From Amorphophallus konjac (taxonomy: Eukaryota; Streptophyta; Magnoliopsida; Alismatales; Araceae): a DNA stretch of 64,000 nucleotides. Below, in pieces: positions 12,390 through 23,956 of this stretch. The notes under the pieces were generated by a model. It did not search any database and was not told the origin of the DNA. It saw nothing but the letters and a program-made list of their open reading frames with translations. Position 1 is the first letter of the stretch. Every line of letters begins with the position of its first letter. The stretch lies in contig CM040123.1 of NCBI GenBank assembly GCA_022559845.1, forward strand, positions 295,852,642-295,916,641, written 5' to 3'. Position numbers and translations under genes: made by a program.

Positions 12390-13424
12390 AGACGGTTCGG
12401 CTCCAAATCGTAAGGAAATGCAGAAGAAGAGTAGGGCGTCCATCTCCCTACCTCCACCGAAGTTCTCGCACGTCGAAACGACTAAACCACGCTGAAAACT
12501 ATCTCATGAACCCGAACACATCGGCTTTGAATCCACCGAGAGATCGCGCCAATGCCACGCTCCATTCATTGCCCCATCACGCGCCAGGTCAGCTCCACGA
12601 CGTTCCTGCCTCGCCCACCTCCCCACGGTCGCGCGCCCCGCGGAGTGAGGAGAAGAGAGGAGAGAGAAGGGAGGGAGAGAAGGTGACGGATGGTGAGGAG
12701 AGAGGAAGGAGAGGAAAGAAGAAATAGGAAATATAAAATTAGGAATTTTGTAATTTCTGTAAAATCTGATTTCTGGTCCGAAAATGCACTAATTCATAAA
12801 AATACAGAAAAATAGTCTAAACGATCCTCGGAAAGAGCACAACACAACTGTAGTGTCCTTGAGTCGATGAATTCAACAGTAAACTCACCACAGGGTTCCG
12901 TAACTAGTACGAGAGAAAAATCGACGTGGATCGTAAAACACAACTCAGGACCAACAAAAGTGATCCGAAAGCTCTCCGATAAGGATCCGAAAGACCCAAG
13001 ATATTACATTTGGTCTGGAAAAATGGAGTTTTTCACGCCATCTTGATGTTCGCGATCGGACTCTGGTAAACGGTCTAATAGTGGACCATTTTTGATCCCT
13101 ATGCGGTCTTACAATAGACCGCCAATTACCTTGGGTGTCGAGTTTCAACTGTTTCAAACTCTTCCCCCTATTATCCATTTATTTATCCTATTTATCCACT
13201 TAAATTCTGAAATTCCAGAAATTAAGCTTCTAGAATATGGGCCAACTATTTTGGACTTGGGTTTTAGGTCCTTTGGGTTCAATTAAATGGGCCTAATCTA
13301 TTTGTTAGTAGAAGGCCTTTACTTAATGAGACTTAATTAATAGTAATTCGTTTAATTGCTCTTTTAAATGTTTAATAATTGTATTTAAATGTATAAAATT
13401 TCTAGAAAATTCTTGGACGTTACA
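12390..13424 (-). repeat. 3' LTR of element B (part right of the Copia insertion)
   Basis: The LTR edge at 13424 reads TGTAACGTCC on the minus strand and is preceded by the polypurine tract AAGTAGGGGAGGG, the usual Tekay arrangement. The LTR runs left to at least 12390, where element A interrupts it; the rest is outside the window. It carries a perfect 7-bp-arm palindrome GCGGTCT/AGACCGC at 13103-13122 and a weaker one at 13069-13090. No gene is seen. Confidence 0.75.
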
Positions 13425-13458
13425 CCCTCCCCTACTTAAGAGAATTTTGTCCCCAAAT

Positions 13459-13784
13459 TTAATACATGGATTTATGGAGAGTGTATTTATAGTTGAATAG
13501 TTTGAGAAATTTTCTGCGCATAGCTTCTTCCGTTTCCCAAGTTGCTTCGTAGGGCCAAGATTTCTTCCATTGGACTTTAACCATTGGAATAATTTTATTT
13601 CGTAGTTGACGTACCTCACGTTCAATTATCTTGATCGGCGTTTGCTCGTACGTCATATCCTTTTGAATTTCCAGATTATCTTAAGAGATAACATGATAAA
13701 GATTATAAACATACTTCTTCAACATAGAGATATGGAATACGTCGTGAACTCCTACTAGTTGTGGAGGTAATGCTAGACTATATT
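13459..13784 (-). pseudogene. pol: Element B pol: integrase C-terminus and chromodomain
   Basis: The segment starts inside a VAYSLALPP-type motif cut by element C, passes the HDVFHISMLKKY motif and then reads VIS-stop (TAA 13681-13683) before a chromodomain (MTYEQTPIKIIEREVRQLRNK, IPMVKVQW, ATWETEEAM). In chromoviruses this domain directs integration to marked chromatin. It ends at 13459, 34 bp before the LTR edge. The stop lies between integrase and chromodomain. Confidence 0.9.
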
Positions 13785-13925
13785 GTAGACACGCCAAAAT
13801 TGACGCTATGTTGATCAAATCTCATGTCACTATGTTGACGCCCCAAAGTAAACTTCGATATATTCATAATATGAAGTTTTTCTTATTTTTGTGTGTTTTT
13901 GATTTGTTCTTGCATTTTGTGATTC

Positions 13926-14256
13926 GCGACCTGAAGAGGGGCGTGTTTTTAAAAGTGACCTTATCTAGGGCGTGTTAAAAAGAAAGGACGACCAAATGTC
14001 AGGGCGTCAATTCCTGGTATTATCCGGTTTCAGAATAAATTCAAAATAAATTCAAATTATTGATTAAACGTCCTTCCTCAGGGCGTGGTTTCAATTAACG
14101 CCTTCATCTCAGGCGTGTTCTCACAATTTTCAAATAAAGTAAGTTTTATTGCCAAAATTTAATCCAGAAGTGACGCCCTTGATCATGGTCGTGTGTTTGA
14201 GTAACGTCTTGATATAGGTCGTCAATTTGTGATTTGACGCCCTTCTGAAGGTCGTG
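13926..14256. repeat. Cluster of eight 19-22-nt quasi-palindromes in C U3
   Basis: Copies start at about 13926, 13956, 13987, 14067, 14097, 14172, 14203 and 14236. Each has a left arm of the type RACGMCC and a right arm of the type GGKCGTS with an unrelated loop, for example AACGCCT...AGGCGTG at 14097. Spacers are AT-rich and of unequal length. Confidence 0.85.
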
Positions 14257-14411
14257 TTTCACCTTTCCGTGTTCTGCTTAAACTCCTCTTTCTTGGAGAG
14301 TTCCCTACCTCCGTTGGTCTCCTTGCTCGAATTGGAGTTAGAGTCATGCCTTCTTTGATCATTGCCTATCCTTATCTTCCCAAATTTGAGCTTATCTTCG
14401 ATTGAAATCCT

Positions 14412-14418
14412 ATAAAAG
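14412..14418 (+). promoter_or_regulatory. TATA box of element C 5' LTR
   Basis: TATAAAA sits in the context CCTATAAAAGG, about 160 bp downstream of the palindrome cluster. The right LTR has the same box at 34604-34610. Confidence 0.75.
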
Positions 14419-15140
14419 GATGCTCTGGTCGATCTAGGCAGAGGTTGACGGGTCAGAGAGTTCACAGGTTTACGGGTTACGAGTTCAGGGTTACAGAGCT
14501 TCATCTTCCTCCTGTGCGATTGTTTAGAAAGGGCTCTGCTTCCTCTGCTTCCGATCAACCGCGTCCACCTTGTTTCCCTTTACTGTCGTCAGGGACAGCA
14601 GGGTTCTTTTTATTCTGTTGTGTTGTTTTGTCTTCATCAACCGATCATCATCACTGTGTTCTTCTTTTACGTTTGCATTAGCTGCATCATATCTCCTCTT
14701 TTCCTATTTTCTTTAGGGGTCATGTTTTGTTCTTTTCTCACCTTCATATCATCTTTGGGATTGATACTACGTGCACTTGGCTGATCCACTTCTCTTGGCT
14801 TGTTTTATTGTCTCTTTTGGAAGGTAATCAATAAAGAAAAACCCCCTTCATCGGCCGGCCGGTTGAAGGAGGAGGAGGAATTCACAATCCATCCCGCGTT
14901 CTATTTTCCACCAGGTATTCGCGATCTTCTTTGTTTCTTCTTGAGGTAACCCCTCTGGCGATCACCCTCCTTAGTAGCACCACGTGCTTCTTTTCCTTAT
15001 TATTATATCATCTCTCCCTTTATTCTTATTATGCTTTCTCATATTTAAATCTCTTCTTCGTGTGTGGATTTATCACGATCTACAAATCGGCGATCACGGT
15101 GGGACTTCCACTATTTTTCTTTTGATTACCATCTCCTATT

Positions 15141-15209
15141 GGCACCCACGTGTGCCCTTTACTATTGGCACCCACGTGTGCCCTTTCCCCTTCGGCACCC
15201 ACGTGTGCC
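15141..15209. repeat. Three copies of a G-box palindrome
   Basis: The 16-mer GGCACCCACGTGTGCC occurs at 15141, 15167 and 15194, with CACGTG in the centre and GGCAC/GTGCC arms. The period is 26-27 bp. CACGTG is the plant bHLH/bZIP G-box. Confidence 0.8.
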
Positions 15210-15353
15210 CTTTCCCCTCGGTACCCTCGGTACCCCTCCTTTTGTGCCACACGGGCACCCTCCCTTGTGCACCCTGCACACTCCCCGGGATCAGCCAGTT
15301 TGTGATTGCATATTTCCTGAATTCACACCTCAAACAGAGGCGCCTTTTCTTTT

Positions 15354-15663
15354 AACGCCTTCATCCAGGGCGTTTTATTATTGTGTTACGTCTTCTGTCA
15401 AGACGTCTTTCATCATTTTACTGCTTTTATCACGCTACCTGTGAATTCACGCCCTGCCCTAGGGCGTTCTTTTATTGCATAGCGCCTCACCTCAAGGCGC
15501 TTTTTCAGATTTGACGCCCTCACTCAGAGACGTCCTTTTCATATTTCGCGCCTCAACCAGAGGCGTGTCTTTGTTTCTCACTGCTGGCTCATGGCCTCTC
15601 GCAGTGATTCACGACAGTGACCCTGTCGTTGCTTTGGTTTATAGCGACCTGCCCCAGGTCGTC
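15354..15663. repeat. Cluster of eight quasi-palindromes in C leader
   Basis: Copies start at 15354, 15387, 15448, 15481, 15513, 15547, 15610 and 15643. Several have perfect 7-bp arms: ACGTCTT/AAGACGT (15388), ACGCCCT/AGGGCGT (15449), AGCGCCT/AGGCGCT (15481), ACGACAG/CTGTCGT (15611). The arms differ from copy to copy in a compensated way, so pairing is kept while sequence changes. Confidence 0.85.
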
Positions 15664-16227
15664 TCTTTCCTGCGTTTTTACATAAACCTGCTTCCTGTTG
15701 CTGTCTGTGATTGTTGGATTGATTATTACATTGCTTGCCTATATTGCTGTGATCTTATCATCTTATTTTGCATATTGTGGCATTTGGTTGAGAGACCTTC
15801 TCTCTCTACACTAGGATTCCACACACCTCTCTTGGAATCGGGACGACCCTCCATTGAGCATTCCGTCTCTTTGGACCGGAAATCCCTTTTCCAAGACCTC
15901 CGTAAGTCCTCGCACCCGTGGATTCCCTCACGGACGCCGGGCTGGTTGTACCCTTGAAGTACCCGGAGTATAGAGAACCTATCGTTGGTGAGGAGAGAGA
16001 AATAATCTAGTTAACCCAGAGATCACACTTGGATAAACTAGGTTTCACTTTGCAAAAGAGGGAAATTCAACAATTTAATCCACTCTAATCTCAAGCATAA
16101 CACTAAAATCTTGCGTTCATCTCAACTTGGTTGCATACACTTGCTTGGATTGATTTGTTTAGACTTGTTTGGATTGAGTGGTTGTTTGTTTGATACTGCC
16201 TTTATAAAGCCGTCTCTCCTCTTAAAC

Positions 16228-17951
16228 ATGCAACTCCGTTCAGGAAAAATCATCAACATGGCAGGCTACGGGTATTCTTACGATGATGAGGATTAGAATG
16301 TTTTTGGTCAATATGAGACCCCCCCCAGGATTCCATCTATTATGAAGGAAATTACCCTCCTCCTCAGTCCCATCATCCTCAAATCCATGTGGTTGATACC
16401 ACTCCTCAAGAGGTTGTGCCCTCTTCCCAAACTTTACCCTCCAACACTTCGGGGAATTCTTCTCCATCCCTCAATGTCACGGATTTAATTAATGCTTTAT
16501 CTCAGTTAGACGATTCCCAGCGGCAGGCTATTCAGGCCGCTTTGAAAGGGAAGTCTGTTCCCTCTTCATCCTCCAATCCCCCTCCGGCCGAGAGTGGCCA
16601 TCACCTCACTAATGACCAGGCGGTCTTGCACAAACCCCCCTCTCGTCCACCAACGCCCGGTGCGGCCATGCCGGCCCAACAGGCGAGCTATTTAGCGGTT
16701 AGGCACCAATTTCTCCAACCTCCCCGAATTTTGCGAACACCTATACCACATTCTTTTATTCAAAATCCGGCCCCAATCGAATCCGACACTAATATGCTAT
16801 TACTCCAGAAATTGGCCAGCATGGAGGAGCAACTAAAGAAGGTCACCACGGCTAAGAATGCCCCGGAAATTTCGCTCCCTACATTGCCCGTCTTCCACTT
16901 ACCACCATCTGAAATGCTGAACTTCCGGCGATATAATAGGACTTGTAATCCTTTTATTCATTTGAAGGACTTCAGGTACGAGACCTCCTTCTGGCAAGAC
17001 AACAAGGCCTCTTTGGCCTATTTATTCATGAGATCTCTGGAGGGGCCAGCCCTTGAATGGTTTTATTCACTGGATTCCGCTGATGCCGGCGACTTCGATA
17101 TCGTTCAAAGGAAGTTCTTGCAAAAATACAGAGACCGGGTCGGACCATCCCTTTCGCTCACAGATCTGGTTGCGGAAAAGATGAAGCCCGAGGAGGACTT
17201 CATAATGTTTACTGATAGATGGCGGTCTATGGCCGAAAAGTTGAAAGATACACTGTCTGAACCAGAACAAGTCAAGATGATAATTTCCAATGCCACTCCT
17301 CAGTTCCGGCACATACTAGCCATGAACCGGTTAACCACCATGGAGGAGCTCTATGAGAGAGCTCGTTATATCCAGACGCAGATGAAGGATACGCCCATTA
17401 TGGGCATGTTTAAGCCGAAGTCACGGCTATTCAAGAAAACCACAACTGTCAACAACAGCGGGCCCACGACGGAGGGCACTATTGCAAATGAGCAGGTTGG
17501 CGTAGTTGGCCACCCCCATCAAGCTAACCCACGTCCTAACCTTCCTCCACCACAAAACCCCCATTTCAACTCCACTCCACAACGCCCATTCGCACCCCAA
17601 CATTCCTTTGCTTCACCACCAAACCAAGCGCCCCGCACTAACCCTCCAGCTCCGCAACAGTACCACCAGGTACCACCACCTACCAACTATGGCCAACAAC
17701 AACAACGGAGACCACCACTTGACCCCAAAAGGGACCACTACCCTCCATTACCAGAAAGTCTCCCGGATATTTTCAATGCCTTAATGGCCGCCAATTTGCT
17801 CATATTACCAAGAGAAAGAACAGCGTGGCCCGCCAATGTTGACACATCCCGTTACTGCGCTTTCCATCGTGCACCTGGTCATAACCTTGATCGTTGCTTC
17901 CACTTCAGAGATTACATTTATGACCTAAATGACCAAGGTGACATCAATTAG
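16228..17951 (+). pseudogene. gag: Element C gag
   Basis: The start is the ATG at 16228, giving MQLRSGKIINMAGYG, a typical TAT gag opening. TAG at 16294-16296 and a one-base loss in a run of eight C at about 16318-16326 disconnect it from the main frame, which is open from about 16327 to 17948. The gag domain is recognised by FIHLKDFRYETSFWQDNK, LEGPALEWF, FLQKYRDRVGP and KMIISNATPQFRHILAM. A Pro/Gln-rich stretch follows, then a zinc-knuckle variant CAFHRAPGHNLDRC (C-x2-H-x4-H-x4-C), as in other TAT gags. The frame stops at TAG 17949-17951 and at TAA shortly after, both probably from sense codons. Confidence 0.9.
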
Positions 17952-20579
17952 GATGAGATGAGATAATTCATCGCCACCATAAAAGAAAGAAGGTCTCCTC
18001 GGCAGCAACAAGCTCAGCAGCCACAGCAACCAGCTCCACAGCAGCAACAACAAGCTCCAGCGCCTCAGCACGATATGGGGATTGTCCACAATCCACTGCC
18101 GGAGCACCCGCCAAACCAGCACGTAAACCCTGTCATGTCTCTCTATGAGGTGGAGAGAGGGCAGGGATGGCATGAAGAAAACACCTCTGTCGGGGCACTT
18201 TATCATAATCAAAATCAACCTCCGCGCCTCTTGCGCACCCCTTCTTCTTCTCCTACCCCTCAAGTGGGCCGATCTCTTCTGCGCCCCGTTAATTCACCTC
18301 CTACCGCCAATTCTCCAACCTTGCCGGTTCGCCCCCTTCTTACACGCTTACCACCTCTACAGCCTACGCCACAACAAAACCCATCCACCACCAACCCTTC
18401 GCCACTGCCATCTAGGCCACTCCTCATCCGCCTATCACCAACGCCCACTGCACCCGCCACCACTACTCCTTCGCCGGCAAGGATCCCCCCACCATCGGTT
18501 CCACCACCTTTTGTACCCAGAACCCTTCTCATTCCACCCCCCACCAATTCCCCCCGCATTCGGGTATCCCTTTCTACCTCTACGCCTCCTACCAGGGCAC
18601 CAGCGCCCTCTACAGGGATTCCCTCTGCGGGAACTCCCACTCCACCACTTCTTAACACCAACACACCTTCTTCTTCTTCTAATCCCCCTCCCACACTTGT
18701 CCCGACAGAGGCACGTCAAGGCGTGGCGCCGCACCACAGTGGACGGATGTTCCACCGTATTTTTCCACAGAGAGAGTTAGAGCCCATGCAGGGGTCGCAA
18801 GAACAAGAACAAGAACAAGAGTTAGTGCCAGGGACTCAGTATGATTTGCTAAAGCACTTGGACCGAACACCAGCAAGGATTTCAATCCTGGAACTAATTA
18901 AAAGGTCCACCACTCATCAGCTAGCTTTGAAAGAATATCTGCAAAAGGTGATGGTCAATGAGGACATTCCAGTTGAGCAGATAGTCACGGTTTTAACGCC
19001 CGCTAGCAGTCAGCCGGCAATTACTTTCCATGAACATGAACTGGCGCCACTCCCAGCAAGAAAGTACGCTATATGCATCACAGTTGACATTAATAAGGTG
19101 GCTGTTAAGCAATGTCTGGTGGACACTGGGGCATCCATCAATGTCTTGCCACCTAGCACCTTGAAGTTGTGTGGCATTCCGGAAAGCCAAATACGGCCAT
19201 CTACCATCACATTCACTACATATGATAACACGAAGAAACCTCCTATAGGCATGATTACGTTAAAAGTAAGTTTGGGTCCTGCCGCCATCACAGCAGATTT
19301 CCATATTCTGGATATGGATCCGACATTTAATGGCATTCTGGGACGCCCCTACATTCAGCAACTCGATGCGGTGCCCTCCACAAATCACCAATGCCTTAAA
19401 TTCCCACACAAGGGCCGCATTATTAAAGTTACCAGTATGCCGATTCTGCCAGAGGAGGATATTCATGTGGCTTCATCAGTTCCATCCATGTGGCCGGCCA
19501 ACAAGCCACTATTATCTGTGCTGGACGTCCCTTGTCCACGACCAATGCCAGAAAAAGTCACAACATTTGCTATGATACCCCTGCCTGCCAAGGAGAAAAA
19601 GAAGAAAACAATGATGAACACCTCTGGCTGGAACATCTTAATGAAAATGGGGTATCAAAATGGCAAAGGTCTGGGTGCCAATTGTCAAGGCAGGATTAGG
19701 CCTGTTAAACCTCAGAAACTGATTACACGAGGTGGCCTAGGTTACAAAGGGCTTGGCAAAAACAAAGATGAACCATGGGCATTTATGACATCCACATTAA
19801 AAACAGATCGCCAACCGCTCACTTGGACATTGAAGACACATTTTGTCGCAGGTGGCTTTCAGAATAGTGAGCAAACTATAATAATCACTTCCATATTAGA
19901 CTGTCAGGATGTTCATGCTAGACAGTTTGCTCGTCATATTGCCCCGTTGGCCACATACAAAACCCTGGAGTCCTTAAGGCCTGACAAAGGAAGAAAAATG
20001 GATGATCTAGAATGTGACTGGTACAGGTGGTTCGATATGCAGGATATTACTATGTCGTTGAGCCGCCTCTTCATGCCGACTGACCCGGAATGGCCGCCAC
20101 TTATTCATGAATTGATTGAGATGCCAGCTGCAATTACAGATAAGAGGCAGCTACTGAGTGACTACACTGATACTGGAGAGCCAGACGTTCCGTTTGAAGA
20201 AGGCTTCACCGTGGACAGGCTGTGGGCCGACCTCTTTTCTCTCACTTCCATGCATCCATCGGTGCTTGCTTCTCTATATTCTCATCGGTTTGGTCGCGTG
20301 CCAAGACCGCCTCCGATTATAATCAATTTATCTCCAGATTCAATCCAAGTTTCTCTCCCAATTCCTTCTTTGCTCCTCGAGCGATTTTTTAAACTCTCCA
20401 TCACGCCCCCTCGCGGGCCATCACTGATTCAATCTTTCTCTGATCTGGCAATTTCCACTCCTCCTGCTATCCTCCCTTCACACTGCTTTCTTCTTGAAAC
20501 AGAAAATAAAAATGGAGAAAAAACAAAAACGAAAAAAAAATGCCAAATTCCCAAATTTCTAATCCTCCATTTCTGTTGA
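17952..20579 (+). CDS. Element C protease region with G-patch
   Basis: The same frame as gag reopens after the two stops; the first ATG is at 18075. A Gln-rich and then long Pro/Ser/Thr-rich stretch (to about residue 220 from that ATG) leads to an aspartic protease with CLVDTGASINVLP (Asp at residue 350) and FNGILGRPYIQ. A G-patch follows (SGWNILMKMGYQNGKGLGA and GGLGYKGLG, about residues 515-570); this RNA-binding motif is known in several retroelement proteases. The frame ends at TGA 20577-20579. It would act within the polyprotein, so translation as a separate ORF is doubtful. Confidence 0.85.
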
Positions 20580-21740
20580 GGAGACCTCCTATTTCTCTTC
20601 TGAGTGCGTCCCGACCCAGGGGCCGCTCCTTCAAGATTCATTGCTAAATCTTTTCTCCCCCTCTGGTGAGGGGACTTCCTCTGTATTACCTCATGTATCC
20701 ACTTTTTCACCTCCTTCTTTTTCTTTTTCCCGTCAAGCTAGTTGTTCTTCTTCTTCTAATAAAATTCATGGGGTAGATTCTTATAAGAAATCCAAGGGTA
20801 AGCAGATTCCCCGTAGGTTTCTATTGGAGTTAGCTATCAGATGCCAGGCTTGTTTAGCCCTTCTTGAATTTATAGAGAATCCAATCATCCTGCCAGAGCT
20901 GGAATATGAGGATGCTGCTGTTGTTTCTTATGAGGGTTTGGGTGTCTATGAAATTATTGAAGAGGCGGAATCTCGCGCTGGGTCCTGAGCGGGCTGTGGA
21001 TCACCAGAAGATGAATCTGCAAGAGAGGGAAACGTGTCAGAGGGCCCAGAGGATCTCCCTGGGGTAAACCCTCCGATGGCTAAGTCAGTAGAGCGATGGT
21101 GGAAGCGATAATGGGGGGAGGAGAGAGCTGATGCGCGAGAATCCTCTCCACCAAAGGGTGAAGCGAATCGTGCTCAGGAGCTTAGGGTATGTGAATGTCT
21201 AGTTCATCTTACCATCTTCCGGAGGGTATCCCTTGCTTAAATAGTGCGTCGCCTTTTAAGAGACCGGTGAGCTGAGGGCTTCCCGGCGGGAGTTACGTCT
21301 TCAGCGGGGGCTTTCATGGCCTGATCGTGGGGACGTTATCCCCTTGGAGTCCGGCAGCTCCCATGACTCTCCCGCTGGCGGAGGACTCTGAACGGCCGTA
21401 CCTGCAGATAATCAACCGGTCTTACCGAGCCTCGGGGATGCTAGCTCATGTCCGAGCGATAGGCATGGCCCGACGAGGGTGGGGTCGGATAGGTCGGCTG
21501 GAGCCTGTCTCTCTCGGGTGAGGAGAGGGCTTTTAGACCGGACCTTCCTTGGGACCTGACCGCTGTCTCGGGCCCTCCGAGCCTTGAAGGCCGCCGGGGA
21601 GAGTTGGTTCCTCGAGTCTTTATTTATTGGGCTTTTCTTCCCTGAGTGGGTCCAGCGGGCTATCACTCGGGCGGGCTCGCCTAGTTGGACCGTGTGGGTC
21701 TTGTTGGGCTGCCTTTGTGGTGGGCTACGGAAATCCCCCT
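20580..21740 (+). other. Linker between protease and RT of element C, with a GC-rich foreign-looking block
   Basis: An open frame at 20641-20988 (one base out of register with the protease) may be the remainder of the linker; it ends in an acidic segment. From about 20990 to 21735 the sequence becomes clearly more GC-rich, has no retroelement motif, and ends where the acidic pre-RT segment (MNDEDPIEEGDESYEE) begins at 21749. An insertion is suspected, but no terminal repeats or target duplication were found by eye. Confidence 0.5.
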
Positions 21741-21748
21741 CTCCAATT

Positions 21749-23956
21749 ATGAATGACGAAGACCCTATTGAAGAGGGGGATGAAAGTTATGAAGAATATG
21801 AGGACGAGGCTAATGCTTTTGCTAGTGGCATTAGACAATTTGACGAACCGTCAGCCTCCGTAGAAGAGCCTACCAAAGAGATTAATTTGGGTACCAAGGA
21901 AGACCCTAGGATTCTCCTCATAAGCAAGAATTTACCGCCCTCCAGAGAGGAGGTGCTCATTTTGGTCCTGCAAGAAAACAAGGACACGTTCGCATGGAGT
22001 TATGAAGATATGCCTGGTCTAGACCCTACGCTTGTTGAACATCGCCTTACACTTAAGCCAGGGTCTGTGCCGGTCAAGCAACGGTTGAGGCGTTTCCACC
22101 CTAACATGGCTTTAAAGATGAAAGAAGAGGTCGACAAGCTCCATAAGGCTAGATTTGTTAGAGTTGTCCTCTACCCCAATTGGGTGGCTAACATCGTCCC
22201 GGTTATGAAGAAAGATGGAAAAGTTCGGATTTGTATAGACTTCCGGGATCTCAACCGTGCGTGTCCCAAAGATGACTTCCCCCTCCCTCATATTGATGTT
22301 TTGATCGATAATACGGCAGGATTTGAGACTCTCTCTTTCATGGATGGCTTCTCAGGTTACAATCAAATTCGTCTGGCTGAAGAAGATCAAGAGAAGACAT
22401 CATTCACTACACCATGGGGTACTTATTGTTATGTGGTCATGCCTTTTGGACTTAAGAATGCTGGAGCCACCTATCAGAGGGCTATGATGGTGATTTTTCA
22501 CGACATGATTCATATCTATATCGAGGTGTATGTGGATGACCTGGTTGTGAAATCAAGGAAAAGGATTGAACATCCTGGGGTTCTAGCCAAGGTCTTGCAA
22601 AGATCACGAGAGTATCAATTGAAGATGAACCCCAAGAAGTGCGTGTTTGGCGTTTCTTCAGGGAAGTTGCTTGGTTTCATTGTTAGCAAGAGGGGAATTG
22701 AAGTTGATCCCAACAAGGCAAGGGCCATTAGAGATATGCCTCCTCCCAAGAATTTGAAGGAAGTTCGAGGATTAATCGGGAGGTTGCAATTCATTCGCCG
22801 CTTCGTCTCTCAGCATTCACAAAGATGTAGGCCGTTTTACGAGCTTACTAAGCCGGGAGTCAAGTTTAAGTGGGATGACAAGTGTCAGGCAGCCTTTGAC
22901 GGATTGAAGGATTATTTGGCCAATCCTCCTGTCCTGAGGCCGCCGATTCCAGGCAAACCACTTATTCTCTATGTTTCTGTCCTAGATGACTCCGTAGGTG
23001 CTGTCTTGGCTCAAGTGGACGAAGAAGGTAAGGAGAGGGCAGCATACTATTTGTCTAAACTTCTTAACCCCTGTGAACAGAAGTATTCAACCATGGAGAA
23101 AACTTGCGCTGCTTTAGTCTGGGTAGTTCAGAAGTTAAAGCACTATTTCCTAGCTCACGAGGTTCACCTCATTGCTCGCATGAATCCGATTAAATTCCTC
23201 CTTGAAAAATCTATCCTCACTGATCGATTGGCACGCTGGCAAAGCTTCCTCTCTCAGTTTGATATCACTTACATTCAACAGAAAGCTATCAAAGGTTACG
23301 CCATTGCCGAACATCTTGCTCACCACCCTCTACCTCGTTTTGATCCTGTCAATTTGGAGTTTCCAGATGAAGAACTAATGTCCATTAATCAACCCCACGA
23401 TCCTATGTGGACATTACATTTTGATGGAGCTCTAAATTCCCAAGGAAGAGGGATCGGCATGGTTCTTTTAACACCAGAAGGGGTCACCATACCATTTGCT
23501 GCTCGGCTCACTTTTCCCGCCACCAATAATATAGCTGAGTATGAAGCTCTTTTGGCCGGTCTTCAAACCGCTCATCGATATGGTGTCACCCATTTGAGGA
23601 TTGTAGGGGACAGTCAGCTCATTCTGCGCCAGGTGTTGGTCAAATGCCGCACTATCAATCCTAAGCTCAAACCCTACCAAGAACTTGCTTCAGCTTATGC
23701 CAAACTCTTCACCAAATTGATTTTCATCCATGTTCCTCGTAGTCAGAATATCCTAGATGACGCTCTTGCTTCTTTGGCCTCTGCTTTAGTCTTCCCTCCT
23801 GAGCGTGATTTTCATGTTCCCCTGATTCATCAGCGTGACACGCCAGCTATCAAGGATCGTGCATTCCTCGATATTAGGGATAAGGTGCTTGAAAAGATCA
23901 AGCAGAAGGAATCCCTTAAAGGCAAAGAGGTCATGCTTTTAGGCTTGGAAGAATAA
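21749..23956 (+). CDS. pol: Element C pol: reverse transcriptase and two RNase H domains
   Basis: The open frame begins at 21584, but recognisable pol starts at the ATG at 21749. RT motifs are KKDGKVRICIDFRDLN, FMDGFSGYNQI, VVMPFGLKNAGATYQR and the catalytic YVDD at 22529-22540. The first RNase H (VLDDSVGAVLAQ, YSTMEKTCAALV) has drifted from TDAS. The second one is complete: FDGALNSQGRG, NNIAEYEALLAG, GDSQLIL and DDALASLAS. Two RNase H domains in tandem are diagnostic of TAT elements. The frame ends at TAA 23954-23956, in register with the integrase that follows, so the stop is a nonsense mutation. Confidence 0.95.
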   Translation: MNDEDPIEEGDESYEEYEDEANAFASGIRQFDEPSASVEEPTKEINLGTKEDPRILLISKNLPPSREEVLILVLQENKDTFAWSYEDMPGLDPTLVEHRLTLKPGSVPVKQRLRRFHPNMALKMKEEVDKLHKARFVRVVLYPNWVANIVPVMKKDGKVRICIDFRDLNRACPKDDFPLPHIDVLIDNTAGFETLSFMDGFSGYNQIRLAEEDQEKTSFTTPWGTYCYVVMPFGLKNAGATYQRAMMVIFHDMIHIYIEVYVDDLVVKSRKRIEHPGVLAKVLQRSREYQLKMNPKKCVFGVSSGKLLGFIVSKRGIEVDPNKARAIRDMPPPKNLKEVRGLIGRLQFIRRFVSQHSQRCRPFYELTKPGVKFKWDDKCQAAFDGLKDYLANPPVLRPPIPGKPLILYVSVLDDSVGAVLAQVDEEGKERAAYYLSKLLNPCEQKYSTMEKTCAALVWVVQKLKHYFLAHEVHLIARMNPIKFLLEKSILTDRLARWQSFLSQFDITYIQQKAIKGYAIAEHLAHHPLPRFDPVNLEFPDEELMSINQPHDPMWTLHFDGALNSQGRGIGMVLLTPEGVTIPFAARLTFPATNNIAEYEALLAGLQTAHRYGVTHLRIVGDSQLILRQVLVKCRTINPKLKPYQELASAYAKLFTKLIFIHVPRSQNILDDALASLASALVFPPERDFHVPLIHQRDTPAIKDRAFLDIRDKVLEKIKQKESLKGKEVMLLGLEE

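Larger units (their letters stand above)
13785..15084 (+). repeat. 5' LTR of element C
   Basis: It is 1300 bp with TGT...ACA ends. U3 contains eight short quasi-palindromes between 13926 and 14256; a TATA box follows at 14412-14418. A CT-rich transcribed part (14500-15070) leads to the primer site. Confidence 0.94.
15085..16227 (+). other. Leader of element C with primer site and palindromes
   Basis: The primer site region starts right after the LTR (CGGCGATCACGGTGGGAC, 15088-15105) and matches the same place in element E (42849-42866), which suggests a shared tRNA, possibly Arg as in other TAT elements. Three copies of a G-box palindrome lie at 15141-15209 and eight ACGCC-type quasi-palindromes at 15354-15663. 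No convincing coding frame is present. Confidence 0.7.

Noticed and set aside
12356..12727. Plus-strand Arg-rich frame of 123 codons beside the A LTR
   Set aside because: It spans the A/B junction, starts inside the A LTR and ends in purine-rich LTR DNA of B; no domain is visible.
18260..18755. Minus-strand Gly/Arg-rich frames opposite the C protease region
   Set aside because: They are shadows of the Pro/Ser-rich codons on the plus strand.
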